Source: Anas platyrhynchos
Taxonomy: Eukaryota; Chordata; Aves; Anseriformes; Anatidae
Length of the DNA stretch: 64,000 nt
Direction: 5' to 3'
Assembly (NCBI RefSeq): GCF_047663525.1
Contig: NC_092591.1
Coordinates: forward strand, 52,553,501 to 52,617,500
Shown: piece by piece, positions 34,331 to 45,844 of the stretch
Position numbering within the stretch: the first letter of the stretch is position 1
Layout of the letters: the number at the start of each line of letters is the position of its first letter
Program-made: the position numbers and the translations under genes
The notes under the pieces: generated by a model
Databases searched by the model: none
Seen by the model: only the letters and a program-made list of their open reading frames with translations
Told to the model about the DNA's origin: nothing

Positions 34331-35399
34331 CAGGGAAAAGGCAGAAAGACACAGCCACAACCCAGCTATGTCTGATAACTCTGTAGCATGGCAAACCCTG
34401 AAGGTACAGCCTCTCCTGCTGCTGCTGCCCCTTCCTTCAAGGGCTCACTGCAACCGTGAGGCTTGGGAGGCTGCTCCTTCACCACCAGACTGCGGTCACG
34501 GGGATTCTTCTCCACCTACCTGATGAAGTCCCCGCGTGGCTCCAGAGGGTTGCCCCAAGCCGCGTGGCTGTAATTCAGAGCAGAGTTTGGCCCTGCCTAT
34601 TTCTGAGTAGCCTTGCATGGGCTGGCTGTGAACTGAAGCACCTGCAGGCTCACCCTGCAGGTGAGAAAACGCTCTTGATGCTTTGAGGACACCACATTGC
34701 TTTGGTGCCCACCACGGGTAGCGCTCGCAGTGCTCTGCTGGCATGGGGCCACTTGACACTTGAGATGCAGAGGTTCTCCAACTATTTCATGGGTCAAAGA
34801 GGTAAAACAAGCCATGGGCAAACATGGGTGATGAAGAAGGAAGTAGGAAGAAGCAGTGAACTTACTGAGGTATTTTCCTGGCCAGGCCAGAGTAGACAAC
34901 AAACAGGGCCAGCCCCCAGTGAGATAACTGCAAGGCAATTCTCACCCTGCCCTGTCCTGCCGAGTGGCTACTGAGCTGGAGAGGTTGTCCTCTCTCCGTG
35001 CTTCCCCCTTAGCTTTTTCTCTTGACCATTAAGCAACGACATTATAAAAGGCCACATCTGGGCCTGTTCTCCGCTCAGACCCCTCATCACCCCGCAAAGC
35101 AAGCACCACAGCCTACATGTGCCTCAGCCACGTCCCCATCCAGCCTTTCTTTGGACACCCCGCACATCCAACCTCAACCCAAAGTCAGCCTAGTGACCTA
35201 CCCCTTCACCCCCTTCTCAAACACCCCACCCGCTTCAGCAGCTTCCTAAATCTCCATCCCGAGGAGTAATTTGCCTCAGGGACACCAGCTCTGCTGTAGA
35301 AAAGGCCTCTGTCAGGAGCTCACCTCGCCTTTCCATCATCGGCAGCCCCGCAGCTTCAGACAGCAAAGCCCAGGACATAAATACAAATTTGGCCGAGAC
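34331..35399. other. noncoding stretch, no gene recognised
   Basis: The segment contains a perfect E-box inverted repeat (listed separately). A C-rich, proline-like low-complexity reading at 35,080-35,250 lacks CpG and is not coding-like. Nothing else is supportable. Confidence 0.5.
34639..34663. promoter_or_regulatory. 10-bp inverted repeat of two E-boxes
   Basis: CACCTGCAGG at 34,639-34,648 and its exact reverse complement CCTGCAGGTG at 34,654-34,663 are separated by 5 bases, so two CACCTG/CAGGTG E-boxes face each other. Such sites are bound by bHLH and by SNAI/ZEB zinc-finger factors, and paired E-boxes are typical of ZEB targets. The second copy also reads as a splice donor (CAG/GTGAGA). 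Confidence 0.4.
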
Positions 35400-35960
35400 A
35401 GCATTGGAAAGTGCCGGACGTGCAAAGAAATGACCTAAAAGGTAAAAGTCAAAGATAAATAAGAACAGTCCGTGTAAACTGTGTGCTCATCTTAACAATA
35501 AACAGAGCGGCTGCCGCGGGGGAACTTGAAAGGGCTGCGCTCGGCCAAGATGAATGGTTTGCTGAGCCTGCTCCGGGCTCCGTCCGAGGGGCTCGGCATG
35601 AGTAATTGGGTGCGAGAAGCGCTTGCTCACCAGGGCCGGAGCAGGCCCGCGCCGAGGAGGGGGAGCGCGTAATGACCGCGCGGGTTATTTATGGCTTCGT
35701 TTGCTCATTAGCTTGGCATCACCTTCAGTCTCCAGCCGCAGCACGTGACGGCTTTGAACTGGCGCCCCGGGTGTGGCGGGCGCTGTGACACGCGGTTTTG
35801 ATGTGTGCCCCGCAGCTCCCGTAGGATTTCCGCTCAGCCCCGCCGTCCGGCCGGGGATAAATCACCCTCCCCTCCCCGCAGCAGCTCCGGGGCTTATTGG
35901 CATTATCTATCATTGTAGAGTCCTCATCCGGACGTGCGCGAGCTCACCGTCTCTCAACAG
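35400..35960. promoter_or_regulatory. orphan CpG island with developmental-factor motifs
   Basis: This CpG-dense block (notably 35,505-35,680 and 35,750-35,870) is embedded in conserved-looking AT-containing words. These are TTAACAATAAACAG (SOX plus FOX-like), ATGAGTAATTGGG, GCGTAATGACCGCGC, GGGTTATTTATGGC, GCTCATTAGCTTGG and AGCACGTGACGG (CACGTG E-box). No sustained recognisable frame is present and no strong donor follows. The mix of CpG island and homeodomain-type words resembles a developmental enhancer or an alternative noncoding promoter. Both readings are inferences. Confidence 0.4.
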
Positions 35961-36146
35961 TGAGGGCAGGGTTTCAGCGTGCCGGGAGAGCTGAAGCACG
36001 GCGAGCCGAAGCCTCGTGGGCTTCCCCAGGCCGGCCATCCATCACCGGCAGCGTGTGAGACTGGAGATGGGTTGTGGGATGCAGTGCTGGAAGGGCTGGC
36101 TCCGTGGGGAGATGCAGCAGGGCCGGCTGGGCTCAGGCACCTCCAT

Positions 36147-36171
36147 GATTTCCCCTCGGTGAGGGGAAATC
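36147..36171. repeat. perfect 11-bp inverted repeat, 3-nt loop
   Basis: GATTTCCCCTC at 36,147-36,157 pairs exactly with GAGGGGAAATC at 36,161-36,171 across GGT. This tight hairpin has 6 G:C pairs. Confidence 0.85.
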
Positions 36172-36232
36172 TCCCTCACGGGAGCTCCATGGTAGTGCCG
36201 GGACAGAGGACAGAGGACACTGACAATTAGGG

Positions 36233-36252
36233 TGAACGTCAGGGGACGTTCA
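36233..36252. repeat. perfect 8-bp inverted repeat, 4-nt loop
   Basis: TGAACGTC at 36,233-36,240 pairs with GACGTTCA at 36,245-36,252 around AGGG. It lies 61 bases after the hairpin at 36,147-36,171. Confidence 0.8.
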
Positions 36253-37118
36253 TGTGTCCTTCCAGTTCTGCTGAAAACAGGAGCCTGCAGAGAAATTGTG
36301 AGTTCGGGGACACCAACATCAGCCCAAACAGCTGCAGAAATGCCAGTCCACTGCCTGCAACACTAAGTAGGCTTTGTCCGTGTCCATGCTACTGGCTTCC
36401 CAGAGCATACTGATGTGTGTGAGCATTGGGAAAGGAGCTTCTGGTAGAAACCGTCACGTCATCAGAGTTGTGGATAGGTAGAACAAGTTCCTGATCTCAC
36501 ATATCCTATTGATAAGTATAAAATAATGGAATGAGAACTCGGTGGTAAGTGAAACCCTTCTCTTCCTCCTCTCAGAAAAAAACAGCTAGTTAGCACAAGC
36601 CAATACAAACAAGCAAACCTTTCAACATGCACTAAAAGGCTTTCAGCTCAGCTGGGAGGAACCTCAAGATACCTCTACTGAGCAATTCCTGTGCTAAGAC
36701 ATGGAAATCTGGAGACCAGAGGCAAGAACACTTCAGAAACTGCGAGGTATTGGGAGAGAGCTCATGACTTTAGCCTGGATCCAACACAGGAGGTCTAACA
36801 CAGCGGAGAACATCAGTAAAAGACTGATTTCTCAGTGGTGATGAGGCAGTCCTAGATGGTGGATGTGAGGGGAATTAGAAGAAAATAAGTTATTTTTAAA
36901 GCTGCAGAGCCATTTGCAAATATCAGGTGGGTTTTCTGTGGGTACCCACCCAGGAGGCATCACCCCAGCTTCTCTGGAGACAGGCAGAACTGCAGCGTTC
37001 CCAGGCATTGTTCTCAGCATCCACCCCTGCAGAACCGCCCAGCAAATGCCTCTCTAGCATCACTGGCAGTTTGCAAGCTCCAGATAATGCTGAAGCTTAA
37101 CCACCTCCCCTAATTTCT

Positions 37119-37147
37119 CCCTGACTCCCTTCCCACCTCCCCATCCC
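37119..37147 (-). other. G-quadruplex motif (minus strand)
   Basis: C-runs of 3, 3, 3, 4 and 3 bases are separated by loops of 5, 2, 4 and 2 bases within a pyrimidine-rich segment. On the minus strand this satisfies the standard quadruplex rule. Confidence 0.7.
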
Positions 37148-40100
37148 ATCTCCGTGCAACACAAGCAGCAGATCTCCCTTCTCAGGGCTGTTTTCCCAAT
37201 TTTTTTCGCCTGTGATGCTCTGTTCTGGCATATGCCCCACACATGTCCACAGAGCTCAGCTCCTGGGGCTCCTGGGGCTGCAGGCAGGGGGGCGGCTGCA
37301 TGGCATGGATGCCATTATTAACCCATATTAACACACCTCCTCCCCGGGCCCCGAAACTGGATGTCTCCAAAATGCTCGGGGGGCAGAGGGGCTCTCTGTG
37401 GCTTCTCCTGCGCTGGCTGGCATGACCATAGGGAAGGGCAAAGCCAGGTTTTTCAGGGGCTGCTCCTTTCCCTTCTCGCTAGCCATCAGCACACCCAGCG
37501 TGTCCGTGCCAGAGCTGTGCAGGCAGAGCGCGGATGCAGTGCCCAGGCACCCTGGGCCAGGAGGGGGTGAGGAGCCCCTCAAAGCCTGGAGGAGCAGAGC
37601 CCAAGTGCACCTCTGCGATGCTGAATGACAGACACATTAAAGGCATGCATTTCAGCTCCTTGGAGCCAGATGCCTCCTCCTTCCTCCGCCGGGCAGAGAT
37701 CCGGCTCAGCATGGAGTATTCTCTCCCATTTCCTAGGGATGTCAGTCAAAGCCAGGCTCTTGGAAGTTCAAGCGTGGCCAAAAGGAAGCAGATTTCAAAA
37801 CACACCCCTCCCTCCGTTCCCCCCTTCCTCGGCCTTTTGTTTCCAGTTCCCCCTCCTCCCATCAAAGACAGAAACAAGAAAAGATTCTGGAGTCACCAAG
37901 CCATGATCTATCATTCTTTCAGGGGAGTTTCTTCTAATATTAATCAACACAAGCCTCTCTCTCCCTGCCTCCTCTGCCCCAAGGGAGCAGCGGGCTTGGA
38001 AAGCTCAAGCGGGTTTCTGATGGGTCTTGCGGCAAAATTCCTCAGTTCTCAGCTGGAGCAAGATGGTGTTGGGGCAGTTGCCAGGCTTTCTGAGATTTTT
38101 GGAAGATAAATGAGATTCACTGCCTCTTGCCTAGTGCCGTGAATACATAAGACACCCAGAAACTCTGCTGTTTTCTGCAAAGGGACTGGCTTCTCTGTCC
38201 CATGAATGAGAGCCAGGATCCCCGCATCCCTGCCATCATCCCCAGCGAAGAAGGTGAGGCTCCGTCCGGCAGCTGGTGACACTTTCTGTGTTTTGCTTCT
38301 CGGCCCTGGACCAGATTGCAGAAGTGTAAAGATTATCCTAAATACGTCAGCTGCTGACAGACCTCCAGGGGTGGTCTCCCAGTAACAGAGGGTGAGAGTA
38401 GAGTTTCTCAAGCCACTTTTTTCCCTTTCAGTTCCCTCCCCTCAGTCTCTCAGGGAGGGCCAGCAGAGCAGGACAGGAGCAGGCTGCTCCCTGCCTGCGC
38501 CTGGTGGTGACAGCTTTGGACAAGAGGCAAGCTGGGGCTGTTTGGAGGGTGCAGAGGGACTGAAGCGAGGTGCAGAAGTTGCCTCATCCTGCAGTATCTC
38601 CTCCCAGTGCTGTATGAATGCCCCTGGTGCTAATCCCTACAGATGAACCAAAGAATGTCCCCTCTGGTTGCCAAGTGGGACACTCCCATCTCTGCAGTTT
38701 CTTGGAGACATTGGTTGGCCTCCCTTCTGGCCAGGGTTCAGGTCCCAAATGGCAAGATCTCCCAGTTCCTCCTTACCAAGAGGTAAAGCAGGTGGCCAGT
38801 CGGCATTCAGCCTCCTGGGGACGAAATAATGCTTTTGGGTTTCCAGATAATCTTAGAATGGTCTCTGTATCTGGCTCCCATGCCATGCTCTTAGCTGGGG
38901 ATGGATTCCTTTTTGCTGTGCCTATCAACGCTGATTTGTCTGTTTTGCAGAACATCCCTTGCAAAACCTCACACTCGTGCTGTTAATATAATTTTGCTGC
39001 TAGTTTTTACTCCAGGCCATTAAAACCATGGTGAAGGTGCTTCAATCTTCCAGGAATTGTCACAGGCTCTCCTGACTTCAGGGGCCTTGCCATGCTCCCT
39101 CCCAACTACACTTGGATTTCTCCAGCACTTGGCTCTGGTCTATCCTTTCTTTTCTTGTTTTGTTAGTTTAAGCATCAACAGCCATGAAGGCACTAAGCAA
39201 TTGTCTTACTAATCCTCCTGATGGCCTTAAAAGCGCAGCAGACAAGAGGGAGAATGAAAGGAAACCTTCCAAAACCCCACACGAGAACCTGGGTGCTGAA
39301 GCATAAGTGGACCGCACCACCCCTGAGAGATCTCCTTGCGGGAGTCAAAAACAAGCCACAACAGGGCTGGCATCCAGAGAATTTGCTGAAAAAATAATAC
39401 AACTTTCTGGCCAATTCTGCTGAGAGCAGAACTATTCAGTCTGATGGATAAAAATGGTGACCTGACCCTCCTCCAATGCCAAGGGTAGGGCCTGCCGTTA
39501 AACCATACCCATGTTAGTGCTCCAACTGGGGTGCAGAAGTCATCTTCGTAGGCCTCGTAACAAGCCCTTCAATACATGCTATCAACGATAAGGAATCCTG
39601 ATCGCCAGAACACTCTTGCCATATTTTATTCAATATTTTCCTCTCTCTACAAGGAGATGATTTCACATTCCTTGATTTCTCATTTTCACTGTCGAGGCTT
39701 TGCCCTGAGCCACCAACACAAAGTGAAGTTGCGCTGGCACACGTGAGGAGAGCTCGCTGCAGCTTTGCCAGAGGAACCCTCACCTCCGTGCTAAATATAA
39801 ATATTTTAATATATATACATAGTGAATATACCAGTGTTTATAGTTTGCCTTGTGGTCTCTTTCATGGCTCAGAGTGCATCCCTGATACAGAATTAAAAAC
39901 ACAGCCCGTGGCTCGAAGACGTTACAGTCTGGCTGAGATAGACCCAAATGCCTCTGGGCATTTTGAGTTGAGGTCCAACCCTAATCTAAATTTCCATGAA
40001 GCCTCATCTGCTGAGGCTCATTTGAGAAGATTTTTGATTGGATGTTTGAAAGACTTTTCAATCACTTTGGGGAAAAGTGTTGAAAATGTATTGATTTTGG

Positions 40101-40854
40101 TGAAAATTCCCACAGAAAAAAAATTGATACTGCATTTTTCTCCAGTTTTAGAAACCATGCTGTAATTTCAGAAGTACTATCTTGATTCGTTTTGCTTTAT
40201 TTCATTTTATTGTATCATTTGTATGTTCTTGTTCTTTCCATTATTTCACTGCACATCACTATTGGCAAGGAAGACACATGGTAGTTAGGGACTCAAAACT
40301 AGCATTAAGAAAAAAATAAATAAGCAAATATAATATAAAACGGAAGGAATTCAAAATGGTATTTTGAAATTTGACGCATTTCCAAAACTGGAAGCAGTAT
40401 TTTTTTTTTTCCTTTCCTGAAACAAAACTGTTTATAATGTCTGAAATGATCTTAAAATTCTGCTCCACGGAAAATCACAAACATATTAGTTTTCATTTTT
40501 GGTTTAGCCAGCGAGGCAAATTCATCAACGATGACATCTCCCGTACAAGCGATACTGGGAGGCCGAAGCATCCCCCAGTCTGCGTCTTTAAGAAGGAGGG
40601 ATGACAAGATGCTGGCGTGCGGTGGCTGTTAGCATTTCCAAGATGCTTTGTATTATGGCAGGGCAGAAGAGTTGACAGTCTCTTCTCAGTTCTGTGGTTA
40701 GCTGGCTACAGGCATGCAGTCATTACTCTATATTAATGTGAGATGTGAACATCGTTTTGCTGGTTATAATTATTCTCCGAGTGGTACAACCTTAAAAATT
40801 ACAGCTTTGGAGGATCTCTCCCTCTGTAGTTCTTCCTGGGAGTCCCTGCCTGGG

Positions 40855-41260
40855 TTGGTTCCCAATAATGAGATTTGCTAAGGGGGCCGGGAACGTATTG
40901 ATTGATTTATTTGCTTTGGGATGCTAATTGACTTTGATGTTCTGCAGCCACGCTCCTGGCTGCCATGCTGCCTGCCGGGGAGCAGCGGGGCCGGGCCCTC
41001 GCAGAGGCAGAAGGCCGCAGCGGGGCTGCAGTGGGAGCGAGGCCTTGCAGAAGCCAAGGCCGGTCTGAAGGGCTTCCACATGAGGTCCTGGTAGGCAGCA
41101 GCGGGGACATCCCACGCACCAGGCCTCGGTGGACGGAGACACCCCGGTGTGGGGCTGCCCGCCAGCAAACTGGGCAGGGAGCTGCCCGAGCCCCCCCCCC
41201 AGGGAGCCGTACCTCCTGGCAAAGGCTGTCCCACCACCGCCAGGGCCCCCCCAGCTCTCC
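40855..41260. promoter_or_regulatory. CpG-rich patch next to a dense homeodomain/POU/TCF-like cluster
   Basis: The first 90 bases hold CCCAATAATGAG, then TATTGATTGATTTATTTGC (PBX/HOX-like TGATTGAT plus FOX-like), GGGATGCTAATTGAC (POU/homeodomain-like) and CTTTGATG (TCF/LEF-like) with little space between. A CpG-rich block follows at about 40,950-41,210, ending in a C10 run. No recognisable frame or strong donor is present. The AT-rich cluster abutting a CpG patch resembles an enhancer or an unannotated promoter. Confidence 0.35.
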
Positions 41261-43206
41261 CTCCCTCCTGAACAAAGGAAGGCAAAGACATCTGAAACAA
41301 CTGCTTAAGCGGTGATGAAAGGGATCAGCCTCCCTTTATCTCCGCAGAAGACACTGTGTCATCAGTCTTTGCACCATATTTCAGCACTATCCTCTCCACT
41401 GCGCCTGCCAGCAAGGGGCTGCGCGGCTGCACGAGCAGATGTGGTGATGGGCTCAGCGCTGCTGAGTCTCAGGCTTGGAAGAAAACCAACCTGCTCCTCT
41501 CACACAGGCAACAGCCTCCAGCAGCGATGACCTCCGGTAACATGTAGCTCTCAGAAGGACTCCAACCAGCAGCAAAAATCTGTCCCCTCCATCAGCACTC
41601 GTTGAAATGAGGTGCTGAAAGCCTAGAAGCCCACCCAAAAGCCCTGCTAGGCCTCCTAGCCTTACGCTGCTGTGGCGCACCAGGTCTTGGGCCTGCTGAG
41701 GGAATTTAGGAAGGAATGTAGGTGGCTAATACCTCAGCCCAAAAGGCAGGTAGCCATTTGCAAGCTTTCCAAAAGTGGCTGGCCTTCAGCTACAGGCCAT
41801 GTGCTTCATGGTCTGTGAAAGGCTGCGGCATCCAGACTGCTTAAATGCTGGCAGTGCAAAAACGTACTTCTCTTCATTCTCCTTACTCATTCTTCATTTT
41901 GTTTTAGTGCACAGTAAGGTGAAGTGACATAGGAACAGAGGGATATACTCATTTCTTCTGGTAATGGAGAAGAGAGGTGGCCTCTTTAGCAGCGCAAACA
42001 ACCCTGATCTTGCAGAATGCCATTTTAAGCGCCCTCACATTAATGTTTACACTATGCTGCATCTACTGGAGCAACACATGTGATCCCCACATTTATGGTA
42101 GCCACCTCCTCAGACATCATTTTGCCACACACGTCATAAGTCAGCACGACCTCCTGTGTGTTGCTCGTGGAGCTCTGGCTCTGTGCCTCTCCCCCAACCA
42201 ATTTATACCATACCCTGAGCATTGCATGGCTTGCCACAATGTGGAGCCAAGCCATAAATCCTGTATGGAGATTCATGCTGTAAATGCCCACTTGGAGCTC
42301 TGCACCACTGGGATGAAGAAGGCTGACCCCTAAAACCACCACAAGTGGCCTCTTCCCTGTTCCCAGTCATGGAGTCACCCCCAGAATGGGAAGGGCCAGG
42401 TGCCTGCTCATGCTGTTTAGAGAGGATCCAATGTGTCTCGAGTATGGTGGTGTGTTCAGTAAATGTGGACAATTAATTCCTGAGCAGGATGTAGAGAGCC
42501 TTGCTGAACTTACAGTGAGACAATAGCAGCTCTCCTCCACTGGGATGGATCTAGCATACATGGATGGTCCAGCAAAGCAAATGCAAATGCTTTCACACTG
42601 CAGTAAGAGATGCGAAGGGACAAGGAAAGCTATGGAGATACCTATTCCTGACCACAACATGGAATCAGAAGAAAGCTGGTGCTGCTTCTCAGCCGGATAG
42701 ATGCAAGTGTCCCTCCAGAAAGTACACAAGTAAAAAGGTGCCATCGTTTATTCACAGTTAACCAGATTCTGGGCTCCTGCCTCCTTCTTCCTAATGCAGG
42801 CAACATCCCCCAGAATTATTCAAATATCTAACGCCTGTTTAAACTTAAAATTCCCATTAATGTTAATGAAATGTTCCTAAATAGGAGACAGATGCCTAAA
42901 TCCTTTACAGGACCTGGGATCCTGGCAGTCACAGATTTCTGTCAATTATCTAATTTTTTCTGCTGATGGAAATAAGAATTTAGCCCATTGCTCTCTGAGC
43001 ACTCAATGGGTACATGTGCTGCTGTACCTTCAATGAATAGATAACTCCAAACACTGGGATGGCTACATTTTGTTCTCAGCAGCAGCAGCAAAAACTGATT
43101 CCTTTCCACAAAAATAATTTATTTAGAAGTCTCTGATTTTAATTTCATTACCCCTTTTTGAGTATTCACTTTCATTTAACTGCACTCTCTTTCTTCTTCC
43201 TCACAG

Positions 43207-43458
43207 TTTCTGTCTTGAGATCAGACCTGGAGGTTATCAGTTTCCATGTCCTTCTCCATCCTGGCAGATCCATAAGGTCTCTGAAAGAAAACAAGGAAGC
43301 CAGTAGAGTAATTTTTATTCTTCCAAGGAAGACCAGTGAAACCATCAACCTTTGTCCTCCTAAACTTTCTGGAGCACTGCAGAGAAGCAAAATGTATTCA
43401 CTCACAACAGAGTACTCCTTTTCTCTGTATCTCCCATCCCATCCACTGGATAGATGAG
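43207..43458 (+). other. candidate exon with strong splice signals, product unknown
   Basis: The acceptor is close to ideal: a long pyrimidine tract (CACTCTCTTTCTTCTTCC) followed by TCACAG ending at 43,206. A donor-like GAG/GTATGTGGG follows at 43,456-43,464, giving a 252-nt exon. The plus-strand frame through it (VSVLRSDLEVISFHVLLH and onwards) is open for about 83 codons, ending in TGA just before the donor, so it is not a clean internal coding exon. No family is recognised. A noncoding-RNA or terminal exon, or chance, are alternatives. Confidence 0.2.
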
Positions 43459-45338
43459 GTATGTGGGATGGATGAATCCATACCTCACGGTGTCTGTGGT
43501 AGAGTACAAAACTGCCTTAATGCCTCATGGCATTTAATTAATAATTGCTCAGGACCAGCAAGGTAACCCCCAAAGACATGCAGAGGTCTCCAGCAACATG
43601 ACACAAATGTTCAAAATCAAGCCTCGAGTGTCATTCACCCTGTCTCCAACACCACCCAGTCTATGTGAAAGACTTTGTGAAGCAGCAGCAGCTGAGCTGG
43701 ATTTACCAGGGCTCTTTTAGTGGCCATCAACTGCACTTGAAATCCAGATATTGGCCAAGAGTCTGAGCTGTCTGCAACAAATGACTGGGTGCTAAGGGAT
43801 CTTTCTCTGAGCTCTCAGACAATGAAAGGACTTGTTTTTCCCAAGCTTGCTCACTGACTGCCACATTTAATGAAGACACATATTGGGACAGTCAGCACCT
43901 TAGGTGGTGAGACCATCAGTTGTCTTCTGCAATGAAAGGGGCTCTTTTTCTTCACCCTTCTAGTTACTGGAGATTATTGAGAGAGACTGCAAGAGATGAA
44001 TTATCCCAGCTGAAAAGTCTGGGCCTGTTAAATCTTGTAGGGTGGCTAGCTGGGCAGCACTGTTGCAACACGGAGATGACTCAGCCACATAGCATCTTTG
44101 TTGGCATCCTATTAGCTGCTGCGGAGACGAGTATTTCTTTATTGCTAAACAGAGTCTGTCAGTGGCTTGGGGCACTTATGTGAAAAATGTAACAGAGACA
44201 GAATAATAATTCAAAACATGCCAGACCAGAAAGCCATGGCTCATCGTATCAAGCTCCTTCTGCCTGAAAATCAACCAGTCCAGATTGCTCAGGGTGGGAG
44301 ACCCAACGCCGCAGATGCTTGTGACTTCACCAGAAGCAGTGCATCCTTCCAGGAAAGCAGGATCCCCTTCTCATACAAATGGCCTTACCAGTAACAGAAG
44401 CAGAAGTGAGCAAAGAAATACTCTGAGTGGAAGCTACATCAGCAGCACTGACTCAGAAGTTTGCCTTTCAAAGATTTCCATGAGGCGTCAGCCGCTCCTG
44501 GGTGAAGTGATGCTAGCAGGCAGCGTCCCAGTTACTTTCCCACTGTGGGAACTGAGCCCTTTTAAAGCTGTTTTGACTGTAACCAAGGAATTAGAGAGAT
44601 GGATGAAGCCAGCCGAAAGTGTGACAATCTCCTAAAGGCGCACAGATGGTGAGCAGACCCTGGAAACTGATTCACTTTGAGCGATCGCTTTCCTGAAGCA
44701 CATTTTGGACCATTTTCAACCTCTCTGAGGACCTAAGAAAACCCGTAACTTCTCTGAGGCAAAACGGGGGGCATGGGGGAAAAAGGGAAAAAAGCATGAT
44801 TTTTCCTCGAAACGCACATTCCCATATAGTTATTTATTTACTTGCCCTTTGACATGGAGAGAAGCTCATATCTCAGAGAACGATCACCCGTGGCTCAGTC
44901 CAGATGGAGGTGGGATACAAATTTCATTGCCAGTGCTAACCATGAAAAGATTTTCCTGTTTTACCAGAAACCACAATCTCCCATAGTTCCCAGACTGCTC
45001 AAGTGATGTATAGCTGGGTAATTGTCCTGAAAGATAAGGGAAAGCCTCCTCTGTGGTTGCATTTGATATTGGCCTGATGTATGGGATCGCTCAGTGCCGG
45101 CTTGGTGGAGGGTGTCTCGAGACAGCGTGGAGTATGCCTCTGCCTTCTTCTTCTCGCTGGGGAACCTCTGCTGGTGGCAGGCAGGATCCTGAGGGATGCA
45201 AATTGCTTTCCCACATCTAACATCCCTTTCATAGCAGCCTCAGCCAGTTTTTGGCATGAGGAGAGGAGCTACAGAGTGGTTTATAGCCGCTCTGGAGCCT
45301 CCTCTGCAGTGCTGCCACCCCCGTGGCACCCCTGCGCT

Positions 45339-45375
45339 GGGGACGGGCAGGGGGGGAATGAGGGGTGGGAAGGGG
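45339..45375 (+). other. strong G-quadruplex motif with six G-tracts
   Basis: G-runs of 4, 3, 7, 4, 3 and 4 bases are packed into 37 bases with loops of 2, 2, 5, 1 and 2. Short loops and six tracts make this the best plus-strand quadruplex candidate in the window. It lies in a G-rich setting without obvious promoter elements. Confidence 0.8.
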
Positions 45376-45635
45376 AAAGCCTTGCAAGTAGAGAAGGACA
45401 AAAAGCTTCTGGGGAGAGAAACCTTCACCCATGGAAAGCAGCAGGAACCCCTTTTCCTGGGTCGGTGCTAGGGGCACTGGACAAACGCTCCACCCACTGA
45501 GTATCGGCTGTGGTCAATCCTGCCAGCCATCCACAGCCAGGTACAGAGACCTTCCAGCTCCGTGCTGTTTGAGAACGATAGCCCACGTGAAATTTTCCGA
45601 TAAGAATCTGCTGTGCTTAATTTTCCCCTTCCCAG

Positions 45636-45844
45636 AGACAAACGAGTATCCCGTTAAGAATTTGGGCTGCCATAGTCCAAGCTGCGCTTTCGTGCAAAAG
45701 CACTATGGGGACGAGCAGCCGCTAGATGGCACGTCCATCCTGCTGCAGCCTCGGCATCCCACAGCCACGAAAGTCCAGGACGTGCCTCTCATCCCACGCA
45801 GGCACAGTAAAAGGATGAAATGTTATCTCAGCGTCTGCTTTTAG
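45636..45844 (+). other. weak candidate exon, product unknown
   Basis: TTAATTTTCCCCTTCCCAG is a good acceptor ending at 45,635. The following frame (ETNEYPVKNLGCHSPSCAF and onwards) is open for 69 codons to a stop at 45,842-45,844. No convincing donor lies within it (only CACAGTAAAAGG near 45,805). The same frame is open for 68 further codons upstream of the acceptor, so openness is not specific to the exon. No family is recognised. Confidence 0.12.

Larger units (their letters stand above)
35961..40854. other. noncoding stretch, no gene recognised
   Basis: Hairpins at 36.15-36.25 kb and a quadruplex motif at 37.1 kb are listed separately. A 191-codon frame at 37,534-38,109 (plus) is interrupted by a good acceptor-like sequence at 37,734 but shows no recognisable domain. 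AT-rich parts lie at 39,785-39,835 and 40,130-40,480. Nothing else is supportable. Confidence 0.5.

Noticed and set aside
38355..38390. Inverted CR1-like word (ACCTCCAGGGGTGGTCTCC)
   Set aside because: The similarity stops after about 16 bases and the neighbouring CR1 sequence is absent.
38727..38745. tRNA B-box-like GGTTCAGGTCC
   Set aside because: No A box at the right distance and no cloverleaf can be folded around it.
44715..44770. MIR-like CAACCTCTCTGAGGACC and TAACTTCTCTGAGGC
   Set aside because: Two short words without the rest of the element, more likely coincidence.
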